Positions 44,348 through 53,996 are shown, counted from the stretch's first letter. The stretch: 59,893 bases of DNA from Akkermansia muciniphila (GCA_945898055.1 CAMDGV010000022.1:1-59893), one strand, 5' to 3'. Notes: generated by a model not told the origin, from the letters alone. Numbers and translations: made by a program.

Positions 44348-45127
44348 TTAACGCTTGAGGTTAATCAACTCTTGGAGGATCTCATCGGAGGTAGTAATTA
44401 TTTTCGAATTTGCTTGGTAAGCACGTTGGGTAACAATGAGGTCTGTAAACTGAGATGCAAGATCGACGTTAGATGACTCCAGTGACTGCCAGCGAAGCAC
44501 TCCTCGGCCCGCACTACCCGGGGCCCCCTCAGCTTCCGGACCCGCTGCAGCCAGATTGCCGAACCGGTTTCCTCCCACTTTTGAAAGCAACCCTAAATCC
44601 GAGAAATTTTGCACCTTAATTTGCCCCAAAGGCTTGGGATCCTGAGGTTTGCCATCCGCCGCAGGTCCTCGAGATAACATAATCTTGCCATCTTCCTGAA
44701 TCTGCCATGAAACCCCGTCGACTCCTAGATTGATCGAAATGTCCCCATCAAGTCCTTGAACCTTCATTCCATCTTGAGTTACCAAGAAACCAGTTTTATC
44801 AAGCCGGAAATCACCGGCACGAGTCGCGAACGTCTCACCCGCCGAATTCTTCACCAAAAAGAAGCCGTTACCCTCGATCGCCATATCATAAGGTTGCCCA
44901 GTCCCATTGATTAACCCTTGGGAAAAAGTGTTGGTCACTCCTGCCAATTTAACCCCAGTACCAATTTGTGATCGTTCACTTAAAACTTGACTGAAGGAGT
45001 CAGCGGCATTGGTCCGACCCGCACGATAACCAACCGTGTTAATGTTCGATATATTGTTACCAATGACATCGAGACGATTCTGCTGATACTGCAGACCGCT
45101 AACCGCTGAATTGAGGGATTTAAGCAT
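44348..45127 (-). CDS. flgE: Flagellar hook/basal-body rod-like protein, FlgE-like by position
   Basis: 259 residues. N-terminal rod-family motif ALNSAVSGLQ..QNRLDVIGNNISNINTVGYR and C-terminal VDLASQFTDLIVTQRAYQANSKII are clear, so this is an axial protein of the FlgE/F/G group. The length is that of FlgG, and short for a hook protein (usually near 400), since the central domains D1-D2 are reduced. Its place after flgD, as in many operons flgD-flgE-fliL-fliM-fliN, argues that it is FlgE. It could instead be a distal rod protein. It is exported through the flagellar channel. Confidence 0.8.
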   Translation of the reverse strand: MLKSLNSAVSGLQYQQNRLDVIGNNISNINTVGYRAGRTNAADSFSQVLSERSQIGTGVKLAGVTNTFSQGLINGTGQPYDMAIEGNGFFLVKNSAGETFATRAGDFRLDKTGFLVTQDGMKVQGLDGDISINLGVDGVSWQIQEDGKIMLSRGPAADGKPQDPKPLGQIKVQNFSDLGLLSKVGGNRFGNLAAAGPEAEGAPGSAGRGVLRWQSLESSNVDLASQFTDLIVTQRAYQANSKIITTSDEILQELINLKR

Positions 45128-45173
45128 AGTTTTAAAAGATTAGAGGTGGAATTTTGGAAATTGTTTCGTGGGA

Positions 45174-45740
45174 TTAGTGTATTCCCTGACGAAAAACTGG
45201 ACCTGAAAGCGGGGTACTTCCAATAAACGGCAAGGTAGTGGGAGGCAAAATCTGGCTCAGAGGCACCGAGGGTCCTGCCGGATACATCTGGACGGATTGC
45301 ACCGTTTCGAAATCGTAAGGCGTGTTATTGACCACCACTTGGGATCGCCCACCATTTGCGCGCACGGCCGAGACCATTCCTTCTACCGTCGAACCTGTCG
45401 CTGGATCCTTAAGAGTAACCACCTGTCCCAGAAGCGTGTTCGCCTGCGAACCCTGAAATTGCGTGCGCAAGCCCGCGATATCGGACTGCATCAGACGCGT
45501 CTGCTCGAGGGTATTGAACTGAGCCATCTGGGCGATAAAATCAGTATCCTTCTGCGGATTCATCGGATCCTGATGACTATATTGAGCCGCGATGAGCTTA
45601 AAAAACTCTTCCTGACCCAAGGTTTTCACCGGCGTACGCTTAAACATCACCGCCCCAGATGGATCAGACATCTGGGTGGCCGGGAGTCGAGGCGCCACAG
45701 CAGCGGCTTTCGCAACATTCGAAGAAGAAGGAATACTCAT
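45174..45740 (-). CDS. flgD: Flagellar hook assembly protein FlgD
   Basis: 188 residues from the ATG at 45740 (MSIPSSSNV); a longer TTG frame to 45758 overlaps fliK. The conserved FlgD N-terminal motif is LGQEEFFKLIAAQYSHQDPMNPQ followed by DFIAQMAQFNTLEQT. It caps the growing hook to help FlgE polymerise and is shed later. The C-terminal half is shorter than in E. coli but keeps the tudor-like GSTVEGMVSAV region. Confidence 0.94.
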   Translation of the reverse strand: MSIPSSSNVAKAAAVAPRLPATQMSDPSGAVMFKRTPVKTLGQEEFFKLIAAQYSHQDPMNPQKDTDFIAQMAQFNTLEQTRLMQSDIAGLRTQFQGSQANTLLGQVVTLKDPATGSTVEGMVSAVRANGGRSQVVVNNTPYDFETVQSVQMYPAGPSVPLSQILPPTTLPFIGSTPLSGPVFRQGIH

Positions 45741-45748
45741 AGAGAAAT

Positions 45749-47638
45749 TTAGGCCCAAGACTCGAGAAGGTGAAGAGAGCTATCCCCCCGTGAGGAGACG
45801 CCAGAATGACCAGAAACCGGAGCGCCAGAGGAAACTCGGAGGGAGTTAGAACCGATGGGTGGCAACTGACGGTTCGATTCCAGATCGCGCTGTCTCTGCG
45901 GTTGCGATCCAAAATCGCCATTGAAATTTAAGGTGCTCGAGGCAGTCGTTTCGACAAAACTCGATTTGGATTCAAAAGGCTGAAGACGGATTCCTTGAGT
46001 TTGTAGAGACGTCTGAAGGTCCGACCATCCGGCCTTGAATCCTTCGGCGTCACCACGTTCTAAGGTTGCGCGAACCTCTACTTGCCCCCTCTGCATCCGA
46101 AGCTCGATCCGAACCTCAGACTGCAAATCAGGCCGAACCACCGCAGTAATAACTCCCGGTCGAAATTGCCGAAGAAGCGAGGCCTCCGTTGACACCAACT
46201 CAGCCAACCGATCTAGACGCTGCGTCGAACCCGTCCCACCCGCATTCGTTTCACTCGTCACTCCTTTTGGCGATAGAGTTATTTCTTCCGGTCGCAGACC
46301 AACGGTTAGCGGAACGGACAACAGACCTTCTGAAACGAGCGTCTTTTCCTGACCCAGCAGGAATTGCCCCGAAGACTCGGCAATTTCGGTCATTTGTCCT
46401 GGGTTATTCATCCGTTTCTTCTCTGAAGCATCATCCGTGCCGACCTCTTCAAGCTTCGGAAATTGATTATTTTTGGAGGCCCCAAGTGCTTGCACTTCCA
46501 CCTTTGGCAGAAGCCCCACATTTTGCTCCACCCGTTGCTTCGATCCCGCTTGAGCCTCCCCTTGCACGCTCCCTTCATCCGGTTGCCTGAAAGTCAAGGG
46601 GGCTTCACTGTTTGATTCGATCCCTGCCTCGCGTGCTGAACCCACTACCACCGAATCTACCAAAGGGCACCCCAACGGGGTCGACGCTGCCCCAGAACCA
46701 AGTGGAAGAGCATCCCAACGAACGGAGCCTCGATGATTCAAATCCGGCATCTGCTTCCAATCCTCGAAAGCAAGTGCCTCTGACTGCAAAGACTCTGATC
46801 TGTTTTCGATTTCCTTCTGATTTCTGGCGGGAATTTCCGACCTTTGCCCCAGTTTATCGACCTCTAAAGGCAAGGCAGTTCCCAAGGTCATTGGATTCGA
46901 TGATTCCCAACCTGATCGAGAACGCAACGCCACCAAACCAGAAGAACAAACCACGCGTGGGTCAGCCACCGCTTGCAAATCCTCAACCCCTCCTTCTTCC
47001 TCCACAGCCTTAGTTTCTATTCTTGACTCACCAGTGGCTGTGCTCGAACTCAGCTTAACCCCAGGCGTCCGATCGAAATCAATGGAAGATCCATAACTAA
47101 CCTGAATGGAGGAAGCCAAGGATTCGATTGGGGCAGACTGATCTCGACACTCTCCACGTTCTCCATTTTCAAAGGAGTCAAAGCATCCTTCGTCCAGAGA
47201 TACATTACTTGCCGAGTCCTTGATCAGACTAGGCAAAATCTGAGCGTGTGCGACCCACTGTGGGTTGATTGGTACTGAAACAGAATCCTCCGCGAAGTCG
47301 CTGGGCGAGGACCTGCCTCCCATTGGGGACTTCCCTGATGTCCTCTCCCCTCGGGTCCGCTCAGAAGACCCAGTCTGAACCAAAGCAGGAGCCCTCATAG
47401 GTCGGTTTGAAAAAACCGGAACGGGTCTGGCGGAGGCAACGGCGCGGTCAGAAGCGGGCCTAACCTTTGAATCAAAGCCCCTAGGGGACCCGGCAGATTT
47501 TCCCATCAAACTTTTGAAGTCATCGAGGGCGCCGGACTTATCCACATCGACAGGATAATGAGACTTTGGGAGAAGAACCAACGTCGGTTGGCCTATTGAA
47601 ATCGGGGCGTCCTTGCTGAAAGAGTCGGGTGATTTCAC
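45749..47638 (-). CDS. fliK: Flagellar hook-length control protein FliK
   Basis: 629 residues. GTG start at 47638 overlapping the preceding stop (GTGA). The N-terminal 480 residues are low-complexity, Ser/Pro/Glu-rich and unlike anything I know, as usual for a molecular ruler. The C-terminal Flg_hook domain lies at about 490-585: LLRQFRPGVITAVVRPDLQSEVRIELRMQRG. FliK is exported and triggers the switch to filament export when the hook is complete. Long and poorly conserved, so the identification rests on the C-terminal domain and its position before flgD. Confidence 0.88.
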   Translation of the reverse strand: MKSPDSFSKDAPISIGQPTLVLLPKSHYPVDVDKSGALDDFKSLMGKSAGSPRGFDSKVRPASDRAVASARPVPVFSNRPMRAPALVQTGSSERTRGERTSGKSPMGGRSSPSDFAEDSVSVPINPQWVAHAQILPSLIKDSASNVSLDEGCFDSFENGERGECRDQSAPIESLASSIQVSYGSSIDFDRTPGVKLSSSTATGESRIETKAVEEEGGVEDLQAVADPRVVCSSGLVALRSRSGWESSNPMTLGTALPLEVDKLGQRSEIPARNQKEIENRSESLQSEALAFEDWKQMPDLNHRGSVRWDALPLGSGAASTPLGCPLVDSVVVGSAREAGIESNSEAPLTFRQPDEGSVQGEAQAGSKQRVEQNVGLLPKVEVQALGASKNNQFPKLEEVGTDDASEKKRMNNPGQMTEIAESSGQFLLGQEKTLVSEGLLSVPLTVGLRPEEITLSPKGVTSETNAGGTGSTQRLDRLAELVSTEASLLRQFRPGVITAVVRPDLQSEVRIELRMQRGQVEVRATLERGDAEGFKAGWSDLQTSLQTQGIRLQPFESKSSFVETTASSTLNFNGDFGSQPQRQRDLESNRQLPPIGSNSLRVSSGAPVSGHSGVSSRGDSSLHLLESWA

Positions 47639-48258
47639 TTTTGAGAATTAGACTGCATAAGCCGAAGACGATTAGTAAGCTCCGCAACTTTTTTGACCCC
47701 CTCAGCATCTACTTTTGACATTGAATCTAGAATAACCGCCACCTGAGCTGGTTTGAGTGTGGATAGATATTTTGCAGCCATCTCCGCGCCCAATTCCGAC
47801 AACACCTTGGCGGCTGCCGGCGCTTCCATCAAAGAAAAAGTCTTAGCCAGACGTGTTATATTAGTCTGCTCATCACTCTTAATTTGCAGCAGAGTTTTGC
47901 TAATATCAGACTGAATTTGAACGATATTTCTCATTACAACTTGCAACTCAACTTTCTCTGATTCAATTCGCAATTTTTTGGAACTTAAGTCCCTCTCTTC
48001 TTTATCAAGTTTAGATTTTTTCTCCTTAAGCTCCTTAACCAACTGTTCAACTTCAGGATTAAAGTAAGACCAAGAAGGCTCATGTTCTTTTTCACTATTA
48101 GATTGAGGCTCTTTCGACACTAATTCAGATTCATTATCCTCGTGCTGAGCGACATTGGGTGTTATCTTATCTCGATAACCTAGCATTAGACCGGTAATTA
48201 TAAAATAAAGTAATCCTCCGCTCAGATTTAGAACGACAGATTTAAAAAATGATTTCAT
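47635..48258 (-). CDS. MotE-like flagellar protein with coiled coil and MgtE-N-like domain
   Basis: 207 residues. One N-terminal membrane helix (VVLNLSGGLLYFIITGLML) then a long Glu/Lys coiled coil (about 70-130) and a C-terminal MgtE_N-type helical repeat domain (LAKTFSLMEAPAAAKVLSELGAEMAAKYLSTLKPAQVAVILDSM). The last part is the same fold as in MotE, a chaperone-like protein of alphaproteobacterial motors, and is found between fliJ and fliK in many other operons. The precise role in this group is not known. It overlaps fliK by four bases, so is translationally coupled. Confidence 0.75.
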   Translation of the reverse strand: MKSFFKSVVLNLSGGLLYFIITGLMLGYRDKITPNVAQHEDNESELVSKEPQSNSEKEHEPSWSYFNPEVEQLVKELKEKKSKLDKEERDLSSKKLRIESEKVELQVVMRNIVQIQSDISKTLLQIKSDEQTNITRLAKTFSLMEAPAAAKVLSELGAEMAAKYLSTLKPAQVAVILDSMSKVDAEGVKKVAELTNRLRLMQSNSQK

Positions 48259-48280
48259 ACAAGTTTAAGCAATAGATTGA

Positions 48281-48727
48281 TCAACCCCAACCCAATGGCA
48301 TTCGCCTAAGCGCAAGTTCATCTAGTCGTTTTTGCTCATCGAGAAGCGCCTCCTGATCATAGATAGATCGCTCCTTGGATTGAAATTTTTCTATCAATTC
48401 ACGTTCCCGACGCGCATCCATAACCTTAACAAGCGACGTCTCAACCACCTCGCTGGCTCGACGCAAAACCTCTGATGCAGTCGTCCACTCAGTCTCTAAA
48501 CCATCTCTGTAGCTAAGAAATTGGCTCAACAGAGTCGCGGAACATCCCACTGATATTGCACGTTGAATCTCCGTATACAGAGAGGATCTGGCAGCTGTAA
48601 CTGTCTCTAGATTAATCACGGATCGTTGACGAATTAAAACAACTTCGGCATAAGAACGAAGAGCCTGTTCTTCACGACTTTTTCGAAGATCGTGTAGGAC
48701 ACTGACTTTAGATTGAAAACGTTTCAT
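48281..48727 (-). CDS. fliJ: Flagellar export protein FliJ
   Basis: 148 residues, almost entirely helical coiled coil with the FliJ opening MKRFQSKVSVLHDLRKSREEQ. It is a stalk-like partner of the FliI ATPase and chaperone escort in flagellar type III export. It lies between fliI and the MotE-like gene, the usual place. Sequence conservation in the family is weak, so position counts as much as sequence. Confidence 0.88.
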   Translation of the reverse strand: MKRFQSKVSVLHDLRKSREEQALRSYAEVVLIRQRSVINLETVTAARSSLYTEIQRAISVGCSATLLSQFLSYRDGLETEWTTASEVLRRASEVVETSLVKVMDARRERELIEKFQSKERSIYDQEALLDEQKRLDELALRRMPLGWG

Positions 48728-48782
48728 TCCAATGCCCCCAGAATTGCCCTCAGTCCGGTGAGATTGATGTTAATAAATAATT

Positions 48783-50126
48783 TCATCCCTTGCGCCCTTT
48801 TAGTACTGCATTGAGAGCCTCCCAAGAGGTCCCAGCAGAGTAGCCAGACTGAGTTCCCTGTCGCAGAAAAGAGTTAATAGAATCATTTAAACGTATTGCA
48901 GTATCAATTTCATGATTTGATCCTGCAACATACGCACCTAAACTAATAATATCAGCATTTTTACGATATATAGCCATTAATTCTCGAGCCTTACCGGCGA
49001 TCTCCAACTGTTCATTACCGCATAGATCACGAGTTAATCGACTAATACTCTGCAGAATATCAATCGCTGGATAATGATTCTGTTGTGCTAAATGTCGATC
49101 GAGAACGATATGACCATCAAGGATGCCTCGTACAGTATCTGCAACCGGTTCATTCATGTCATCGCCCTCAACAAGCACGGTAAAGAAGGCGGTGATAGAT
49201 CCGATTTCACCAGCACCAGCACGTTCGAGAAGCTGAGGCAGGAGAGCAAAAACGCTGGGAGTATATCCACGGGTCGCTGGAGGTTCGCCAACCGCCAAAC
49301 CAATTTCACGTTGAGCCATCGCAAAACGTGTGACTGAGTCCATCATCAAAAGAACCGACCGCCCCTGATCTCGAAAATATTCCGCTATAGCCATCGCGGT
49401 ATAGGCCCCCTTCAACCGACATAAGGCAGGCTCGTTGGAAGTCGCAACAACCACAACCGACTTTCTCCGCCCCTCTTCAGTTAGATCTTTTTCCAAAAAT
49501 TCCCGCACCTCACGTCCACGTTCACCCACTAAGGCGATTACATTAATGTCCGCCTCTGAATGAGCGGCCATCATACCGAGCAAGGTTGATTTACCCACAC
49601 CCGACCCTGCAAAAATACCCAATCGCTGCCCCCGACCGACTGGAATTAAGGTGTCAATCGCCTTAATTCCCGTACTAAAAACCTTATGGATCCGAGCACG
49701 ACGCAGTGGATGGGGTGGAACTCCCATACATCGAGCAACACCCGATGGACGAATCGCCTCCATCGCGTCCATCGGTTCACCTAAACTGTTGAGGACTCGG
49801 CCCAGCAATTCATCTCCAACCGGGATCTCTAAAGGACGACCGTGAGCAATGACTTCCGAACCAGGATGTATGCCTTGAAGATCTCCCAGCGGCATGAGCA
49901 GGACACGCCCAGCCCTAAATCCCACCACCTCCGCCAAAGTATGCCCATCGTGGCGAGCACTTTCGATCCGACAAATCTCGCCGACGGCACATAGAGGCCC
50001 CTCGCTTTCAATGACAAGGCCGATCATCTGCACGACCCTTCCTCGCTTTTCGACGACACGTGTGCTCCTGACTCGTTCAAGAACACCCGCCATACGGGAG
50101 TGCGAACTAGAAGGCTCAGGGATCAT
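48783..50126 (-). CDS. fliI: Flagellum-specific ATP synthase FliI
   Basis: 447 residues. The T3SS ATPase of the F1-beta family, which energises flagellar export. Walker A is GSGVGKST (174-181) and the Walker B-like stretch is SVLLMMDSVTRFAMAQRE. The N-terminal beta-barrel and the YTPSVFALLPQLLERAG region are normal. The start overlaps the end of fliH (ATGA), and the gene is followed by fliJ after 55 bases. Confidence 0.97.
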   Translation of the reverse strand: MIPEPSSSHSRMAGVLERVRSTRVVEKRGRVVQMIGLVIESEGPLCAVGEICRIESARHDGHTLAEVVGFRAGRVLLMPLGDLQGIHPGSEVIAHGRPLEIPVGDELLGRVLNSLGEPMDAMEAIRPSGVARCMGVPPHPLRRARIHKVFSTGIKAIDTLIPVGRGQRLGIFAGSGVGKSTLLGMMAAHSEADINVIALVGERGREVREFLEKDLTEEGRRKSVVVVATSNEPALCRLKGAYTAMAIAEYFRDQGRSVLLMMDSVTRFAMAQREIGLAVGEPPATRGYTPSVFALLPQLLERAGAGEIGSITAFFTVLVEGDDMNEPVADTVRGILDGHIVLDRHLAQQNHYPAIDILQSISRLTRDLCGNEQLEIAGKARELMAIYRKNADIISLGAYVAGSNHEIDTAIRLNDSINSFLRQGTQSGYSAGTSWEALNAVLKGRKG

Positions 50127-50710
50127 AACTCAATGGATTGACGGAGCAGCTCAAACTTGGACTCACGTCGAGCATCGAGAGAACCAAATTCTGTTTGAAT
50201 GAGACATCCCCCACGCCCCACCGCAGTTGACACCTCAAACTGAACTCGGGTACCGCCTATTTCCTCGTGTCTCAAGGGGCTATTAATTGATTCCAACAAT
50301 GCAAGGTCCTCCGGATGCAACAAGACTCGGATGCGACCACTATCCTCTAATGAACCCAATGCCTCTCGAACAGCGACCTCCACCATTTGAGGCGTTATTT
50401 CAATCGTATTCACCACTTTACGGGCCACTTCGAAAGCAATAGCCACCACCGTCTGCTCACACTCTCGAATCACTCCAGAAAGCGCCTCTCTTAGCTGCTG
50501 CAAAAGGCCATTTTGCATGTATTGCATATCCAAACGTTGCTGGATCAATTGCTGATGCAGCGACCGCTCTCCCTCTGCACGCCCTCGTTCAAAAGCATCT
50601 TCCTCCCGCCGCATCCAAGCACTCTCAAGTTTCCCGAGCGATAAGGTCACCAGATGAACATCTTTAGGAGGCTCAGAAAATTGAATTTTATTGGCGACTT
50701 CGAGCTTCAT
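50123..50710 (-). CDS. fliH: Flagellar assembly protein FliH
   Basis: 195 residues. The N-terminal part is charged and helical (AWMRREEDAFERGRAEGERSL), the middle coiled coil includes repeated Gln-rich stretches, and the C-terminal domain has the FliH/V-ATPase subunit E-like pattern ECEQTVVAIAFEVARKVV and IRVLLHPEDLALL. It inhibits and positions FliI at the export gate. It overlaps fliG and fliI by four bases each. Confidence 0.92.
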   Translation of the reverse strand: MKLEVANKIQFSEPPKDVHLVTLSLGKLESAWMRREEDAFERGRAEGERSLHQQLIQQRLDMQYMQNGLLQQLREALSGVIRECEQTVVAIAFEVARKVVNTIEITPQMVEVAVREALGSLEDSGRIRVLLHPEDLALLESINSPLRHEEIGGTRVQFEVSTAVGRGGCLIQTEFGSLDARRESKFELLRQSIEL

Positions 50711-51753
50711 TTTGACCCGCTGCTCGACTCGGACCCCGCTGAAAGCTCCTCTTCGGCCTCCACTCTCCGAGCAATCTCAATAATCCGGAACTGTGCTACT
50801 TCGATATCTCGTAATCGAAGAGGCCCCATAAAACCAATCTCTTCCTGTACCGTCTCCGCCGCCCTCTTGGAAATCGCCGCAAACATAAAATTCTTCAGCG
50901 AATCACTCGTCGTCTTCAACGAAATCGCCAAATCACGCATATCTACCTCTCTAAGAATTCGCTGCAACAAAGGAAGCTCCAAATTACCAATATCCTCGAA
51001 AGTAAACATTTTTTGGCGAATCGATTGCCCCAACTCTGGATTTCGCTCTTCTATATTAATTAGTAGCGATTTGCTTACATTCTTATCCAACGCATTCAGA
51101 ATATTTGCAGCACTCTTAATGCCGCCAGTCTGATTCAATGCCCGTGTATGTTTCGTGCCCAATTTCTTATTTAATACTTCAACTACTTTTTCAACTATCT
51201 CAATCGGAGTCGGATTTAGTGTAGCCAACCTCTCAACTACTTGTTCTCGAACTTCGCTCCGCAACATGACTAATATTTCAGAAGCTTTATCAGGTGGAAG
51301 ATAACTAAGAATCAAAGAAATAGTTTGCGGCTGCTCACCCTTCAAGAGATTAAATACCTGTCGAGAATCTAATTCGACAATTTGCGCCATCGACGAGACG
51401 GGAGTGCGAGTCGGAGAGACTCGGCTAATAACATTAGCAGCATTATAAAGCCCAAGCGCCTTCTCTAGTACTTGCTGAGTATAATCAATTCCACCCCGTA
51501 GAGCCGTGCTGGCTTCCAGTGCTATATTAGTAAATTCTGAAAGAACTACATTCTGTAATTCCACGTTCATCATGCCAACTTTAGACATCTCACCACAAAT
51601 CGCCTCCACTTCTTCAGGAGGTAAGTTGCGCAAGACAGTCACCGATGTTTCTTCACCCAGAACCACCAAGAGCATTGCGAATTTCTGAATTCTATTAAGC
51701 TTCGCAAAATCCTCTACTCGATTCGAAATTGTCTCTATTTCTTTAGCACGCAT
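50707..51753 (-). CDS. fliG: Flagellar motor switch protein FliG
   Basis: 348 residues, standard length. It forms the rotor face that meets the stator. The EHPQ-like motif of the middle domain is KGEQPQTISLILSYLPPDKAS, and the C-terminal domain contains KMFTFEDIGNLELPLLQRILREVDMRDLAISLKTTS with the charged torque residues. Small gap (4 bases) to fliF and ATGA overlap with fliH. Confidence 0.97.
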   Translation of the reverse strand: MRAKEIETISNRVEDFAKLNRIQKFAMLLVVLGEETSVTVLRNLPPEEVEAICGEMSKVGMMNVELQNVVLSEFTNIALEASTALRGGIDYTQQVLEKALGLYNAANVISRVSPTRTPVSSMAQIVELDSRQVFNLLKGEQPQTISLILSYLPPDKASEILVMLRSEVREQVVERLATLNPTPIEIVEKVVEVLNKKLGTKHTRALNQTGGIKSAANILNALDKNVSKSLLINIEERNPELGQSIRQKMFTFEDIGNLELPLLQRILREVDMRDLAISLKTTSDSLKNFMFAAISKRAAETVQEEIGFMGPLRLRDIEVAQFRIIEIARRVEAEEELSAGSESSSGSK

Positions 51754-51757
51754 ATTA

Positions 51758-53395
51758 TTATTTTACTTTCTCGCCGCTCCGCATCATCCAAGTCCTTAGA
51801 GCGTGGGTCATGTTAGTCGGATTCTCTCGTACTAACTTATTCATCATTTCTGATGTAATAACAAAAGGATCAATTTCCTCAGTTTCTGACCGACGACGAT
51901 TGCCGTTACTTTCACCTTTCTTCTCTTCAGCACCCACTGGAATACCGATAGGTATTTCTTCGATTGAAGTCTTCTGCAATGTCCTCCAGAAAAGAAAGAG
52001 TACAGCGAGACCCAAAACTGGGAAAATAGAATTTTGGGCTATTTCCCACAAGTAACGTTGACGATCAGACCTTTCAATTTGGATCTCCATTATCTTGGCT
52101 GGATCCTCGTTGAAGACCATTTCTACGATCCTGAGTTCATCCATCAAGCGACCTGTTTCAACGGACGTCTCTTGGATACCAAGAGCTGCCCGCACCCCGT
52201 TTCTGATGATTTCAATTTCGTTAGTTGATCTTGGTCTTTCGACTACATTGGTACCTGACCCAGTTGTTCTCATCGGCATAAATACCGCTGCCGAAATCCG
52301 CTTGACTCGCCCAGGTACATTATTTTGTGTCGTTATAGTCTGGCTAATATCATACTGGTTTTGAGAAATTTTCTTCAATGTATTGTTACGACTTGAGCCA
52401 GCGGCATTGATTGGTGAAACCGTATTTGTGTCAGCAATTGGAGTTGCGGCTACGCCCGCAGGTAACCCCCCTGCGACTTGGTTTCCTATTGTATTATCTA
52501 TCTTTTCATCTGTTACAGTTCCACTCCGCAACACCTGCCCCTCAGGATCATATTTGGTTGTATTAAGCTGAGTCGTAGTAAAATCTAATTCGACAGCGAC
52601 CCTAACTAAAACTTTCCCAGCTCCACCCATAATTACGGTAAAGACAGACTCTACTTGTTTTGCTAAATAACTTTCATACTCTTTCTTCTGCTTCAACTGC
52701 GTAGCGCTGGAGCCTCCAATGGGATCTGAATCCGACTGATCTGTTAAAAGATTACCTAGGTTGTCTGTTACACTGACCGATCCTGGAACCAATCCTTCGA
52801 CCGAGTTAGCCACAAGAAAACGAATGGCGTTGACCGTACCTGCCGAAACCGGTGCGTTCCCGCGCAACTTCAGAAAGACTGAGGCACTTGGCTTTTTCTG
52901 ATACTCAACCAACAACCGATTTTCCGGCATCACCAACAGTACCTGAGCTGACTCAATGCCATCAACCTTAGAAATTGTCATAGACAATTCACCTTGGATC
53001 GCTCGCATATAGTTGACCCGCTGAACAAAGTCAGAAATCCCAAAATTAGGTTTATCAAAAAGGGAGAATCCTGCTGATCCACCACCCGGAATTCCTTTTG
53101 TCACGAGTTGCATTCGTAACCGATGAACTTGGTCTGAGGGCACCAAGATCGACCCGCTCCGAAGTCGATAGGGCACTTTACTTTCGTCGAGTGCCGCGAC
53201 AACTTTACCTGCCTCGGCATCGCCCAAGTTGCCGAATAAAACAGCGTAATCAACTCGACTGGACCAGAGCCCAATCGCAAGGAGTCCACCGATGACAACC
53301 AAAGCAGACAGGACAATTGAGATCTTCTGATTTAGCCCCAACTCCTTCCAAATTGCCGTCAACTGCTTGGCTATGAGTGCAAGACTGTTATTCAT
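51758..53395 (-). CDS. fliF: Flagellar MS-ring protein FliF
   Basis: 545 residues with two membrane helices, near the N-terminus (SIVLSALVVIGGLLAIGLWSS) and near residue 460 (IFPVLGLAVLFLFWRTL). Between them is the secretin/YscJ-like domain with VDYAVLFGNLGDAEAG and DGIESAQVLLVMPENRL. The C-terminal tail that binds FliG is short but present (RENPTNMTHALRTWM). It builds the MS ring, the first part of the motor to assemble. Separated from fliE by 107 bases, the largest gap in the operon. Confidence 0.97.
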   Translation of the reverse strand: MNNSLALIAKQLTAIWKELGLNQKISIVLSALVVIGGLLAIGLWSSRVDYAVLFGNLGDAEAGKVVAALDESKVPYRLRSGSILVPSDQVHRLRMQLVTKGIPGGGSAGFSLFDKPNFGISDFVQRVNYMRAIQGELSMTISKVDGIESAQVLLVMPENRLLVEYQKKPSASVFLKLRGNAPVSAGTVNAIRFLVANSVEGLVPGSVSVTDNLGNLLTDQSDSDPIGGSSATQLKQKKEYESYLAKQVESVFTVIMGGAGKVLVRVAVELDFTTTQLNTTKYDPEGQVLRSGTVTDEKIDNTIGNQVAGGLPAGVAATPIADTNTVSPINAAGSSRNNTLKKISQNQYDISQTITTQNNVPGRVKRISAAVFMPMRTTGSGTNVVERPRSTNEIEIIRNGVRAALGIQETSVETGRLMDELRIVEMVFNEDPAKIMEIQIERSDRQRYLWEIAQNSIFPVLGLAVLFLFWRTLQKTSIEEIPIGIPVGAEEKKGESNGNRRRSETEEIDPFVITSEMMNKLVRENPTNMTHALRTWMMRSGEKVK

Positions 53396-53426
53396 CTAGA
53401 AATGAGGTCTAAGGAGAAATCTACCG

Positions 53427-53454
53427 ACCCGGATAGATCCGATGGGATCTGGGT
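53427..53454. repeat. Inverted repeat in the fliE-fliF gap
   Basis: AGATCC (53435-53440), loop GATG, GGATCT (53445-53450), flanked by ACCC (53427) and GGGT (53451) which pair after a four-base bulge. It lies in the largest untranslated gap of the operon, and could stabilise or process the mRNA between the early genes and fliF. No T run follows, so it is not an ordinary terminator. Confidence 0.5.
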
Positions 53455-53502
53455 AAATAGATAGAGTGGTGATTGGAAATTCATGGAGTGTATTGAAAAG
53501 GT

Positions 53503-53982
53503 TCAGACCTGCATCCGCATTAGTTCTTGATACGATTCCAGCAATTTATTGCGTACCTCAACCATCAACTGAAAGGAGACACTCGCTTCTTCCATAGCGA
53601 TCATTGCCTGATGTAGGGAAACGCCTTGGTTACCGATTAGCCCTCTGACTGCCTCCCCTGCGACTCCCTGTCTGGCGTTCACATCACCGATTAAACCTCC
53701 CAGTGAATCAGCAAAAGAATCTCGCCCAGAGACCCGTCCAAAAGAAGGCAGCGCTGAGGCCATTGATTGGGCCCCACCCATCGAAGCAGGGTCGGAATCA
53801 GTCTTAAAAGCCCCAGTTAGCTGAGACAGTTCCTTCGATGGAATTATCTGACCCGTTCCGTCCATCCCGCTCGCCTTCTGAAACGCCTCCATTGCGCCAC
53901 TGCTCGCGCCGCCACCCGCCCCCCCTTTTTGCAAGGCAGAACCCGTGAACGACCGAAGAGCAGCGATGGAATCAAGAGCCAT
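53503..53982 (-). CDS. fliE: Flagellar hook-basal body protein FliE (extended N-terminus)
   Basis: 159 residues versus about 100-110 in the family. The C-terminal part is a normal FliE (DVNARQGVAGEAVRGLIGNQ.. SLHQAMIAMEEASVSFQLMVEVRNKLLESYQELMRMQV). The first 60 residues are Gly/Ser/Ala-rich and unstructured (GGAGGGASSG). FliE joins the MS ring to the rod and gates export. The start ATG at 53982 follows flgC by 14 bases; later ATG codons exist but the first fits operon spacing best. Confidence 0.9.
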   Translation of the reverse strand: MALDSIAALRSFTGSALQKGGAGGGASSGAMEAFQKASGMDGTGQIIPSKELSQLTGAFKTDSDPASMGGAQSMASALPSFGRVSGRDSFADSLGGLIGDVNARQGVAGEAVRGLIGNQGVSLHQAMIAMEEASVSFQLMVEVRNKLLESYQELMRMQV

Positions 53983-53996
53983 AGTTCAATTCACTT

